Of a stretch of 27,311 nucleotides of DNA, positions 16,590-23,253 are shown in pieces. The DNA is taken from positions 1 to 27,311 of the IMG/VR virus record IMGVR_UViG_3300050045_000003; one strand, given 5' to 3'. The first letter of the stretch is position 1; every line of letters begins with the position of its first letter. The notes beneath the pieces were generated by a model that saw nothing but the letters and a program-made list of their open reading frames with translations, had not been told where the DNA came from and did no database searches. The position numbers were made by a program, and so were the translations under genes. The stretch is from a virus.

Positions 16590-16911
16590 TGTTGACAGCC
16601 TCCGTGCCCACTTCAGCCACCATCTTGGCACGCATCTCAGCCATCTGAGCCTTCTTCACTTCCACATAAGCGTCCATCTCTTGCCGTAACGAAATCATCT
16701 CTTCTGGCGTCTTTGCACCCAACTTCCGTTCAAAAATGAAGTTTATCAAAAGCGCGGCTGTGTCGGCCATGCCAATGAGTTCGGCGTCGTTGGCTCCCAA
16801 CTTGTTGAACACCTTCTGGACTTCACGCCGAGAAATTGGGCTATCCCAAAAAGGATCGTGCGCTGGGGTGATTAGTTCCTTCTGCCCAGGTTGTAGGATG
16901 AGGCTACTCAT
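16582..16911 (-). CDS. Unknown protein, 109 aa
   Basis: The start chosen is ATG 16911, which overlaps the stop of the GroES-like gene by 8 nt; a longer frame to 16959 would only read back through that gene. The product has an SPISRREVQKVFNKLGAND stretch, a hydrophobic helix (TAALLINFIFE) and a charged C-terminal coiled coil (EEMISLRQEMDAYVEVKKAQ). Small helical proteins of this kind are frequent between head genes, but I cannot name the family. Translation is coupled with both neighbours by overlaps. Confidence 0.6.
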   Translation of the reverse strand: MSSLILQPGQKELITPAHDPFWDSPISRREVQKVFNKLGANDAELIGMADTAALLINFIFERKLGAKTPEEMISLRQEMDAYVEVKKAQMAEMRAKMVAEVGTEAVNNA

Positions 16912-17683
16912 CGGACACCTCGGGTTTAACTTCCTGCGCACACTCAGCACAAACCACAAACAGAGGGTCCTCTGCTGTAATCGGAGGCTCTACGCCGCGT
17001 ACGTCTTGGACACGCACGACGCGCAGACCATCTTCATCTTCGAAGTAGTTGAATTGCACGGCATCACACAGAGCCATTACACGCTCTTCGGACATGGTGA
17101 ATACTTCGGAGTTGTAGTCTCCGTAGGTGACGCGGTCTCCAACACGTACGACTTCTTCCATTGGGATGCGTTGCCCACCGAGAATGACGAACTTTCCAGC
17201 GGCCAAGACAACACCGATATTGGAATGCTGCCGATATTTGGCTGCGATGATGAGTCCTGTTTTCTTGTTCTTGACACTGCCATCTTTGAGCAACTCCATG
17301 TTCTCGTTCTCTGTGCACCGTTTGATGAGGATGCGGTCGAGTATGGGATTGAAAGGACCGTAGGTCTTATCTGGATACTTCTTTGGTGCCACTGCCACGG
17401 CATCCACTTTGGTATCCTGACCCATAAAAGTTGAACGCTTGTCAATGACAATGAGGTCACTGCCAACTTCTTGTCGGTTTGCCACTGGCTCCAGAGAAAT
17501 GCGCTCTCCTGCTTCTCTGCGGCCAATGTATTGTCCGAGTTCGGCAAAGCTGATGCCATACTTCTCTTCTATGCCTTCACGTCCGACTGCGATGTCGGTT
17601 TCGAATTCACTGAGTTCACTACCGCCTGCTGCAAACTGTGCGCTCTTCGCGCCACGTGCTAAAACGTCTCCACCTGAGTTCAT
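16904..17683 (-). CDS. GroES-like co-chaperonin domain protein
   Basis: 259 aa, ATG 17683 after CAGGAG. Residues about 112-210 match the pattern of the Cpn10 fold: NPILDRILIKRC (like the GroES start RPLHDRVIVKR), a KTGLIIAAKY stretch in the place of the mobile loop, SNIGVVLAAGK (like RGEVLAVG), VVRVGDRVTYGDY (like VKVGDIVIFND) and EERVMALCDAV at the end. A 110-residue N-terminal part is not GroES-like, and the C-terminus carries a CAEC pair. Known parallels are T4 gp31 and other phage GroES analogues that help the host GroEL fold the capsid protein. The MCP gene is nearby (with a mobile endonuclease unit and the 279-aa gene in between). Confidence 0.75.
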   Translation of the reverse strand: MNSGGDVLARGAKSAQFAAGGSELSEFETDIAVGREGIEEKYGISFAELGQYIGRREAGERISLEPVANRQEVGSDLIVIDKRSTFMGQDTKVDAVAVAPKKYPDKTYGPFNPILDRILIKRCTENENMELLKDGSVKNKKTGLIIAAKYRQHSNIGVVLAAGKFVILGGQRIPMEEVVRVGDRVTYGDYNSEVFTMSEERVMALCDAVQFNYFEDEDGLRVVRVQDVRGVEPPITAEDPLFVVCAECAQEVKPEVSDE

Positions 17684-17698
17684 TGAGTCTCCTGAGTC

Positions 17699-18538
17699 TT
17701 ACAAAAATCGTACTGCGTCAACTTCCCTTGCCAGAACCTTTAGTTCTGCGAGTCTTTCACCATGCCAGATGTAGGTGCCGCCCATGTAGTTTGCGGCTGC
17801 ATGATGCTCTGGTGTGATAGTGTCTCTCAGCATTTTTGGATTGGACTTCTGTACGGCGTCCGCTTGTTCCAGAAGAAACCTGTACCGCTTCTTCATGCGC
17901 TTGATGGCTTTCTTGACTTCCATCTTGCCAGGAGGGTTCTTTGGCGACCAGAAAATTCCCATGTCGCCTAGGCTTCGTCCGTTAAACCGTCCGCATCCCA
18001 GCAATTCGTCTTGGTTTAAGCCTAAGTTATCTGGGTTAATCAAGTCCATCGCAATGCGTCTGCCGTCTTCGAATACTGGCTCCATTTGCCCTGAATCTAC
18101 ATTCTGTTTCAGCCACCGCATGATGCGAGGTATGCTGGTGACAACCGCGTATTCTTGTCCCTCTTCAACAGCGGGGAACTTAACTTGCTTTAGGATTGGG
18201 TGATGGACTGTTTGGTGCGCCATGCGGCTCACACTGTAAAGCCATATCTTGTCCTTCGGTAGAACAGGGATGAGTCCGTAGTGTGCGAAGTCATAATGGA
18301 AATCCGCGTTGCTACCTCTTTCCAAACTTTCGGACAGTTCCTTGTTGTACTTCTTTATTTCAATCGTTGGCCCTACAGCATACGGACGCACGACTTCAGT
18401 ATCCACAAAAGTGACCGTGTGTTTTGGTCCCATGGATATTACTACGGGTGGTTTTGGTTCATGTATTACTGGATTCGGATGCTTCGCCAGCATTTCTGCA
18501 AGCGTAGGTTTCTTCTGAGTTTTGAAAAATTCGAACAT
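17699..18538 (-). CDS. Conserved-type protein, 279 aa, paralogue of 14521 gene
   Basis: It shares with the 290-aa protein a core of about 165 residues, from LYSVS (near residue 100) to the WHG near its C-terminus, including MDLINPDNLGLNQDELL, MGIFWSPKNPPG, KRYRFLLEQAD and ITPEHHAAANY. It lacks the extra Cys-pair and Pro/Ala tail of its relative and instead has an N-terminal extension rich in Pro and Lys. ATG 18538 follows CTCAGGAG. It comes first after the terminator of the endonuclease VII unit and precedes the GroES-like gene by 15 nt. Function unknown; head-block location suggests a virion component. Confidence 0.7.
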   Translation of the reverse strand: MFEFFKTQKKPTLAEMLAKHPNPVIHEPKPPVVISMGPKHTVTFVDTEVVRPYAVGPTIEIKKYNKELSESLERGSNADFHYDFAHYGLIPVLPKDKIWLYSVSRMAHQTVHHPILKQVKFPAVEEGQEYAVVTSIPRIMRWLKQNVDSGQMEPVFEDGRRIAMDLINPDNLGLNQDELLGCGRFNGRSLGDMGIFWSPKNPPGKMEVKKAIKRMKKRYRFLLEQADAVQKSNPKMLRDTITPEHHAAANYMGGTYIWHGERLAELKVLAREVDAVRFL

Positions 18539-18566
18539 TGAGTCTCCTGAGTTTTTTCTGAGTTAT

Positions 18567-18617
18567 GCCCTCAAAGCCAGCCACGCGATGCTATGCGTAC
18601 GTTGACTGGCCGAGGGC
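18567..18617 (-). other. 51-nt nested hairpin in the leader of the 279-aa gene
   Basis: The outer stem is GCCCTC/GAGGGC, then GCCAG/CTGGC, then ACGC/GCGT with an 8-nt loop, on the minus strand. No T run follows, so it is not a simple terminator. It resembles in layout the hairpin at 13876-13941, which also lies between an inserted endonuclease and a structural gene. Function unknown. Confidence 0.5.
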
Positions 18618-18619
18618 GA

Positions 18620-18646
18620 CTGTCTTATCCGCATAGGATTAGACAG
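18620..18646 (-). other. Hairpin CTGTCTAATCC/GGATAAGACAG
   Basis: Two 11-base arms with one A-A mismatch around a 5-base loop, between the terminator at 18661 and the nested hairpin at 18567. The run of three hairpins fills the 158-nt gap between the endonuclease and the 279-aa gene. A processing or stability role is possible but not shown. Confidence 0.45.
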
Positions 18647-18660
18647 AACTTTTTGAGCAG

Positions 18661-18691
18661 CAAAAAGCGCCCCAAGATTCAGGGCGCTTCA
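18661..18691 (-). terminator. Intrinsic terminator after endonuclease VII gene A
   Basis: On the minus strand AAGCGCCC and GGGGCGCTT form a strong G/C stem with a short loop, immediately followed by TTTTT. It starts 5 nt after the endonuclease stop and would end its transcript before the 279-aa gene. Confidence 0.8.
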
Positions 18692-18696
18692 TGGTG

Positions 18697-19092
18697 CTAA
18701 TTTCGGTATGAGTCTAAGTACTTCAAGGCTCGTTCGAGCCACGTTCCCAGCTTCGGTGTGATTGCTCCCATTTTGAGAACATCTTCCACTGCCGCCAGTC
18801 TTCTATTGCACGGCCCACACAGTAGTCCTCGGTTGCATTCTCCACATGCTCTCTTCAAAGTTATTGGCTCTGAACAGCATTCGTGATCATGGTCTATGTG
18901 TAGCCTCTTCTTTGCGTCTCCTTGCTTGGCTTTGCATAAGGCGCAGTGACCATGCTGTTCTCGCAATTTGTTGTCATACCATTCTGGAGTTGTGCGAAAC
19001 CTTCCGACTACAGATCGTCTTCGTAGGTTTATGCGTTGCTCCTCTGGTATGTTTTTGTACCAGTCTTTCATGTACCGCTGTCTGGCGTTCAT
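18697..19092 (-). CDS. Endonuclease VII-like nuclease A (self-contained unit)
   Basis: 131 aa from ATG 19092, preceded by AGGAGG at short spacing. The nuclease domain reads CALC (50-53), LHIDHDHECC (64-73) with the DHDH catalytic block at 67-70, then CGECNRGLLCGPCNRRL (83-99), the endonuclease VII zinc/nuclease signature. Unlike endonuclease B it is not embedded in an operon. It has its own candidate promoter (19152-19180) and leader hairpin, and its own terminator (18661-18691), and lies just after the terminator that ends the MCP message. It therefore looks like an autonomous mobile unit, placed next to an intron-split capsid gene. It might cut intronless MCP alleles, but nothing in the sequence proves the target. 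Confidence 0.88.
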   Translation of the reverse strand: MNARQRYMKDWYKNIPEEQRINLRRRSVVGRFRTTPEWYDNKLREQHGHCALCKAKQGDAKKRLHIDHDHECCSEPITLKRACGECNRGLLCGPCNRRLAAVEDVLKMGAITPKLGTWLERALKYLDSYRN

Positions 19093-19108
19093 TTCCCTCC
19101 TCTGCAAA

Positions 19109-19150
19109 GGTTTGGTAAAAGCCTTGTTGCAGCAAAACTTCTACCAAACC
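19109..19150 (-). other. Leader hairpin of endonuclease VII gene A
   Basis: A perfect 9-bp stem, GGTTTGGTA with TACCAAACC, around a 24-nt loop on the minus strand, ending 16 nt before the start codon. It lies between the candidate promoter and the ribosome site, so it would be in the 5' leader and could affect translation. Confidence 0.65.
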
Positions 19151-19151
19151 A

Positions 19152-19180
19152 ATGGTACCACACCTGCAAGTGTAGTACAA
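19152..19180 (-). promoter_or_regulatory. Candidate sigma-70-type promoter with internal palindrome
   Basis: On the minus strand TTGTAC (-35 like, 19175-19180) is separated by exactly 17 bp from TACCAT (-10 like, 19152-19157); each hexamer matches the consensus at four positions. An inverted repeat, GTACTACAC/GTGTGGTAC, covers most of the same stretch and could be an operator or a second hairpin. It is the only promoter-like site I find for the endonuclease after the upstream terminator. Confidence 0.45.
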
Positions 19181-19198
19181 GGAGAATACATATCCGAC

Positions 19199-19222
19199 CA
19201 AAAAGGACCCGTAAGTCCTTTA
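19199..19222 (-). terminator. Intrinsic terminator after the MCP gene
   Basis: On the minus strand AAAGGAC and GTCCTTT pair across a 6-nt loop and run into TTTTT. It lies 5 nt after the TAG stop of the second MCP exon (19227), which supports that stop as the true end of the capsid gene. Confidence 0.75.
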
Positions 19223-19226
19223 GAAT

Positions 19227-19319
19227 CTAGACTGTAGGAACTGCGGCGTTTTGCACATAGAGGCCAGCGCGTGGCGCGGCGTTTGCCAGATTGAAACAAG
19301 TGTTGTCAAGTTTGTTGCA
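19227..19319 (-). CDS. Major capsid protein, exon 2 (C-terminal end)
   Basis: Thirty in-frame codons plus TAG. They encode CNKLDNTCFNLANAAPRAGL followed by YVQNAAVPTV, a natural-looking protein end with no start codon or ribosome site of its own. It lies immediately after the group I intron core and before a terminator. Joining it to exon 1 would give a capsid protein of about 451 aa. The 3' splice site is placed after a G at a codon boundary: either before TGC (19319, used here) or one codon earlier, before GCG (19322). The join is inferred; the fragment itself and the intron core are read directly. Confidence 0.75.
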   Translation of the reverse strand, partial: CNKLDNTCFNLANAAPRAGLYVQNAAVPTV

Positions 19320-19497
19320 CGCCTGAGCGTGGTGAAATCATTTCTGTTTCACTCTTACGGTTTTGTTCCCGTAATGTTCGGACTATTGCATCATCCCATA
19401 GGATGTTTCTTCGCTTAGTCTCTCAGCGTCCCTTTCGGGTTCGCCCTCGTTGGCGTTTCAGCGTTCGAGTCAATCAGAAGAAATTTTAGTTGCCCCC
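19320..19497 (-). ncRNA. Group I intron interrupting the MCP gene
   Basis: Minus-strand RNA with the group I catalytic core. The R-like element GAGAGACTAAGCG (19412-19424) and the S-like element GCAATAGTCCGAAC (19376-19389) form P7 by GACTA/TAGTC. P8 is CATCC/GGATG with loop TATG (19392-19405). P3 can be CGCT (19460-19463) with AGCG (19412-19415), and the P4-P6 region holds CGCC/GGCG and CCC-GAAA-GGG. P9 is TTACGG/CCGTAA (19355-19374), then GTGAAA/TTTCAC (19332-19352). A possible P1 pairs exon GAGTT with GACTC, giving the usual U-G pair at the 5' splice site (after 19498). About 178 nt and without an ORF, it is very small. Exact ends are uncertain by a few bases. Confidence 0.85.
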
Positions 19498-20760
19498 AAC
19501 TCTCGTTAAGGCAAACATGTGTGAGGTAAGGTAGCTGCCTCCCACGGTCCCGATGTCGGGCACTGGTGCAACGACGTTGCCACCACCGAAGTCATACAAC
19601 TCCAGAGGGGACAACTCACCGATGTACCAGTTCTCCATCACGAGAAGGTCCATGCGGCTTGCGGTTGCAGTCCAAGACTTGTGGTACTTGCGTCCACCGA
19701 ACGTGTCCGAGAAATACTTCTTGGACATGTCGAGCGTCTTGTCTCCCTTGATTTCCTGTGCATTGGCAATCTGAACGTTGTACATCAAGTTCGACTGCGC
19801 GAATGCTTGCTCAGGAGGGCCGTACCAGATGCCTGACTTGATGCTGTCGGCGTCTGGGCCAAGAGCGCGGCCCAATAGTACTTCTGCACGCTGCGCGATT
19901 CCAGGCGTGATTGCAGCGCCACCCAAGTTAATGGTTGGTGTGCTCAAGCGACCAGGATACGCATTGCGGTTCAAACCACCGATGGTGCCAGTGTTGGAGT
20001 TCACATCCCAAGCCTTGATACCGAGGATGGAGTTTCCAGACCCATACGACGCACCGTTGACAACGATGTAGTCGGTTGCGACCACGTCCGTTGGCAGAGC
20101 CGTGCTGAAGAACAGGGTGTTGCTTGGCCCATCAGAGTAGCTGATGGTAGCTGTGGTAGCTCCACCGACTCTCTGCACGCCAGCCGTGCTGTAGAACTTC
20201 ACAACCTGTTGGTCGGTGAAGGCCACTGCGACGTTGACTGGGGAGATGCTGGCGGTCTGGGCGGCGGGGACTCCACCAGCCAGAACGATGACTGCCGTGG
20301 CAGGAATCTGGTCGATCATGCCCGAACCATCCGAGTTGATCAAGCCTTCAATTCCCTGCATTGCAGCGTCCAGTGAGTTCTTCATTTCCTGGGCCTTAAC
20401 AGCGAATAGCCCCTTCTGCTTGGAGTCTGTGGAAGCCTGAGCTAACCACGAGATTTCGCAAACGTTGAAGAGGTACACTGGTGCCAGAGCGAACGATGCC
20501 CACTGTGAACCAGACCCACGCAGCATTGAATCTGCGTTGCCAGTTCCTTGCGAGATTGCTGCACCAGCCTGAACCCTGAAGGGCACGCGGAATGATGCAC
20601 GCTGCGTTCCACCAGCATTGGACTGGTTGGACACAGGAATCTTTGTTGCTTCCGCCTTGAACATGGAATATGCCGTGGTCCCGTGAAACACGAGATCAGG
20701 TATCTCTTTCGCAAAGGCGTCTAACTCGACCGCTTCAACAGCGGCCTCTAATAGTGCCAT
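19498..20760 (-). CDS. Major capsid protein, exon 1
   Basis: 421 codons from ATG 20760 (AAGGAAA upstream). As an unspliced frame it continues through Gly-Gly-Asn to a stop at 19486, but those last codons lie in the intron. The product has the character of a tailed-phage major capsid protein: a helical N-terminus, a Gly/Ser/Thr-rich middle with a loop region (PFRVQAGAAISQGTGNADSM), the FNVCEISWLAQASTDSKQKG helix, and a long beta-rich part to MENWYIGELSPLELYDFGGG. Its position after a scaffold-like gene and before head genes is as expected. An HK97-type fold is assumed from this context, not shown. It is probably the most abundant protein made here, and one that must be spliced. Confidence 0.8.
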
Positions 20761-20907
20761 AAAAGTATTTCCTTAAAACAAAGTACCACATTGCAAGATG
20801 TCTGAGTTCTTGCAGGTCTGGCGCCGAGTCTGTACTCTTTCTTACCACGTCTTCACCTTGTCGAGTTTTAAGTCTTCAAGACCATTCAGGTGTTGATAGT
20901 GTTTAGA
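20761..20907 (-). other. 147-nt leader of the MCP gene
   Basis: Gap between the HNH gene and MCP. It holds a 7-bp hairpin, TGCAAGA/TCTTGCA (20792-20814), a small GAGT/ACTC hairpin, and the ribosome site before ATG 20760. I see no convincing promoter. The long leader before the capsid gene may matter for message stability. Confidence 0.5.
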
Positions 20908-21408
20908 TCAAAAACTGCTTCTAAAATCGGTTGTGCCAGTATGCTTGTGAGCATTACATGGCATGCACAAAGGTTGAATGTTTGAAATGTTGCTAGTTCC
21001 ACCTTTGGCTATTGGGATAACGTGGTCAGGTGTCAATTTCTTACTCTTGCGACAACACAAACACACATTTCCAAATTTGTTGCATAACGTCATCCATTGT
21101 TCAGAAGTATAGGCACCGCCAGCCTTGGTTTTAGCCGCACGACGTTTATGTGTTCGTGCATTGGCTGCTTCTGGATGTGCTTTCCTATATGCTGCATTGC
21201 GTTTGGTAATGCGAACTTTATCTCGTTTGTACCGAGCAGCGTTATTTGCTTTGATGCGCTTCTTGTTCTTCTTTGCCCAAGCGCGGTACATACCATTGGC
21301 TGATTCTCTATTTGCATCGCGCCACTTCTTTTGGTACGCACGGTTCTTCTTTGGATGCTTCTTACGAGACTTTGCGGAGTACTCACGCATATATTCTTTG
21401 GTTTTCAT
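20908..21408 (-). CDS. HNH homing-type endonuclease 2
   Basis: 166 aa. A very basic N-terminal half (KSRKKHPKKNRAYQKKWRD, and repeated K/R-rich segments) probably binds DNA. It is followed by the HNH zinc finger: CLCC at 116-119, DHVIPIAKGG at 128-137 (His 129), NIQPLCMPCNAHK at 143-155, and a TTDFR end. Paralogue of the HNH genes at 13964 and 26555. ATG 21408 follows GGAGG, and the shared structured leader lies directly upstream. It separates the 69-aa gene from the capsid gene, an insertion into the most highly expressed part of the phage. Confidence 0.9.
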   Translation of the reverse strand: MKTKEYMREYSAKSRKKHPKKNRAYQKKWRDANRESANGMYRAWAKKNKKRIKANNAARYKRDKVRITKRNAAYRKAHPEAANARTHKRRAAKTKAGGAYTSEQWMTLCNKFGNVCLCCRKSKKLTPDHVIPIAKGGTSNISNIQPLCMPCNAHKHTGTTDFRSSF

Positions 21409-21494
21409 ACTTCCTCCATAATAGGTCGCCTAGGCGGGTGATTATGGCACCCGCCCAAGCTAGCCCACGCTGATCAAGGCGTGAGATTTTATTT
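21409..21494 (-). ncRNA. Structured RNA leader of HNH gene 2 (copy B)
   Basis: Minus-strand RNA starting AAATAAAATCTCACG, 5 nt after the stop of the 69-aa gene. Stem 1 is CACGC/GCGTG. Stem 2 is a 12-bp hairpin, CTTGGGCGGGTG with CACCCGCCTAGG, around CCATAAT. TAG before stem 2 can pair with CTA in CGACCTATTATGGAGG. It has the same order of parts as the leaders at 14441 and 27182. Confidence 0.78.
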
Positions 21495-21499
21495 ACAAC

Positions 21500-21709
21500 T
21501 TACAGCGATTGCGAAGCAATCACGTCAGTCGCAAGCACCGTAATGTTGTACGGAACGTTGGGACTCAACGGGTTTGCAGCCGCACCGTTGCAAGAAGCCG
21601 TGAGTGATGCTTGGCTTCCTGAACCTGTGACTGCTGTTACTGTTGCTACAACGGAGATTTGGTCTCCGACTTGGACGGGCTTGCCGTCTCTGGTTGTACC
21701 TGATGCCAT
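21500..21709 (-). CDS. Small beta-rich protein, 69 aa
   Basis: The ATG at 21709 follows AGGAG at 6-nt spacing. The product begins with a short Lys/Asp segment (GTTRDGKPVQVGDQISVVAT) and continues with alternating Val/Thr/Ala strands, VTAVTGSGSQASLTASCNG, which suggest a small beta domain. Such small beta proteins before the capsid gene can be head-decoration proteins, but I see nothing specific. It lies 26 nt after the scaffold-like gene and is followed by the HNH insertion, which separates it from MCP. Confidence 0.6.
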   Translation of the reverse strand: MASGTTRDGKPVQVGDQISVVATVTAVTGSGSQASLTASCNGAAANPLSPNVPYNITVLATDVIASQSL

Positions 21710-21735
21710 GATGTTCTCCTATTTCTTTTTGGTAT

Positions 21736-23253
21736 TTACTTCCGCCACGTGACGAGTCGGAAACTTTTGCCATCTGTGCCCTTTACGAAGCCACGTCCAG
21801 CAATCTGCATCGTGATAAGGTCGCTTGAGGAGTACGTTCTTTCCCCAATCTTGACTTCATCCCGAATAAGGTTTGTGGGTCTCGTTGCAACGTAAATCGG
21901 CTTTCCTGAGGATACCGATTGTGCACTGGCTGTTGTAGTCGCTGTCTTCTTCACAGCCGCCGCTGCAACACGGCCTGCTGCTGAGCCACCCTTGGCATAG
22001 CCTGGGTACTTGGTCTGAATCGTCTTGGTCACAATTTCGTTTGCGATTGAGTCAATCTTGCCGTTGTGATAGACGGCGATTGCTGCTTTGTTCTCTGGGG
22101 TGTTGCCCTTTTTCCAGAATGCAGCCATCTGAGCCTGATAGCCCTTGTCGGCCTTCAGTGTGGCGTAGAGACGTTCCTTGATACCGTTTCCGATGTCAAC
22201 TTTTGTTTCACGCGGGAAATCTTTGAAGTAGGCCATCCTCAAGAACGGGGCGAATGCCGCGCCGAGTGTGCGGTTATTGTAGTGTTCCGCATCGGTGGCA
22301 ACGCTTTCCTCGAACGCCTTAATCTTGGCTTGTCCATCGGCAGTTTTGGATTTCTCAAACTCTGCCTTCTCAGCCAAGAACTTCTTGCGCTCTGGTGTGT
22401 CCTCGACAACTTTCTTCTTGTTGGCATCTTCTGCCTGTAAACCCTTGAACCACTCGGTCAAACCACCTGGGTTCTGTATCAACGCCTTGAGAGTCGCAAC
22501 GTCTGGTGCTGGTTTTCCTTCCGCATCCTTGGCGTTAAGAGCGTTGTTCAGGCTCTGAACCATGCCGTCCATGCGTGACTCTATCAAACCCTCAAAAAAT
22601 ATGGGCTTGGTCACGCCATAGTAGGCATCAGCGTCGTGTTCCTTCAGCGTAGACATGAACGACGGTGCCAACTGACCTAAAGCCTCTGGGTGTCCAGCGG
22701 TCTTTATGTCTTCGACTACGTTCTTCCAAAGCTGTGGGTCGGAGGTGTACAGTAATTCATCCGATGCCTTGACAGCCTCAACCGTGTTGTTCAACTTCTC
22801 GTAGCCTTCGGTTCCACCGATACTGGCGATGAAATCCTTGGCTTCCTGCATCTCTTGAACGCCATTGGGGAACACTGCCTTGGCTGCGTTCCAACGTTCA
22901 AATGCTCCGTGAAGTTCCTTGACTACCGCGCCATTGGCAGGAGAAGCGTCACGCATGGCTTTTAGGGCCTTGCGTACGTTGTCTGGTGTGGCCTTGGTGT
23001 CAATCAGCTTGTCGGAGGCCGCAGTCTTTGCTGCCGCCGCTGCTTTAGTCTTGAATGATTCTTGCTCTTCCGCAGACTTTTCTGAGCCGTCTACATTGTG
23101 TGTTTCAGTTTCTTTCCCTGCTGCTGCTGGGTCTACAACTTCGGCTGCGGGGTCTACAACTTCGGCTGCGGGGTCAACTACCTCTGCTGCCACTGGGTCT
23201 ACAACTTCGGCAGCGGGTTCTGCTGCTGCGAAGTCAATCAAATCTTCTGCCAT
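21736..23253 (-). CDS. Probable capsid scaffold protein
   Basis: 505 aa, ATG 23253 after AAGGA. The N-terminus is acidic with tandem AEVVDPA repeats (about 14-45), followed by an Ala/Lys/Glu-rich, largely helical and highly charged body with long coiled-coil-like stretches (KKFLAEKAEFEKSKTADGQA). The C-terminus (from about 415) is basic and ends with a compact region, FVKGTDGKSFRLVTWRK. Such charged helical proteins just before the capsid gene are usually internal scaffolds that guide shell assembly and bind the capsid protein through a basic end. No protease motif is visible. The call rests on composition and position. Confidence 0.6.
   Translation of the reverse strand: MAEDLIDFAAAEPAAEVVDPVAAEVVDPAAEVVDPAAEVVDPAAAGKETETHNVDGSEKSAEEQESFKTKAAAAAKTAASDKLIDTKATPDNVRKALKAMRDASPANGAVVKELHGAFERWNAAKAVFPNGVQEMQEAKDFIASIGGTEGYEKLNNTVEAVKASDELLYTSDPQLWKNVVEDIKTAGHPEALGQLAPSFMSTLKEHDADAYYGVTKPIFFEGLIESRMDGMVQSLNNALNAKDAEGKPAPDVATLKALIQNPGGLTEWFKGLQAEDANKKKVVEDTPERKKFLAEKAEFEKSKTADGQAKIKAFEESVATDAEHYNNRTLGAAFAPFLRMAYFKDFPRETKVDIGNGIKERLYATLKADKGYQAQMAAFWKKGNTPENKAAIAVYHNGKIDSIANEIVTKTIQTKYPGYAKGGSAAGRVAAAAVKKTATTTASAQSVSSGKPIYVATRPTNLIRDEVKIGERTYSSSDLITMQIAGRGFVKGTDGKSFRLVTWRK
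23129..23215. repeat. 21-bp tandem repeats in the scaffold gene
   Basis: Four copies of a 21-bp unit on the plus strand: two identical (23129-23149, 23150-23170), one degenerate (23171-23191) and, after 3 extra bases, one with a single change (23195-23215). They encode the AEVVDPA repeats near the scaffold N-terminus. The number of copies could change without shifting the frame. Confidence 0.9.

Noticed and set aside
16736-17434. Long plus-strand open frame (232 aa) opposite the GroES-like and 109-aa genes
   Set aside because: Opposite strand of well-supported overlapping genes; no ribosome site and no recognisable domain. All plus-strand frames in the window look like such shadows.
18567-18617. 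tRNA gene
   Set aside because: Too short (51 nt), with no anticodon or T-arm pattern; a nested hairpin only.
20848-20907. Start-less coding stretch (YQHLNGLEDLKLDKVKTW) after HNH 2, as a second exon of the 69-aa gene
   Set aside because: Only about 20 codons, which chance easily provides, and no group I core (R, S or P7) precedes it, unlike at the MCP gene.
23129-23215. CRISPR array
   Set aside because: Head-to-tail 21-bp coding repeats without spacers. No other candidate array was seen.
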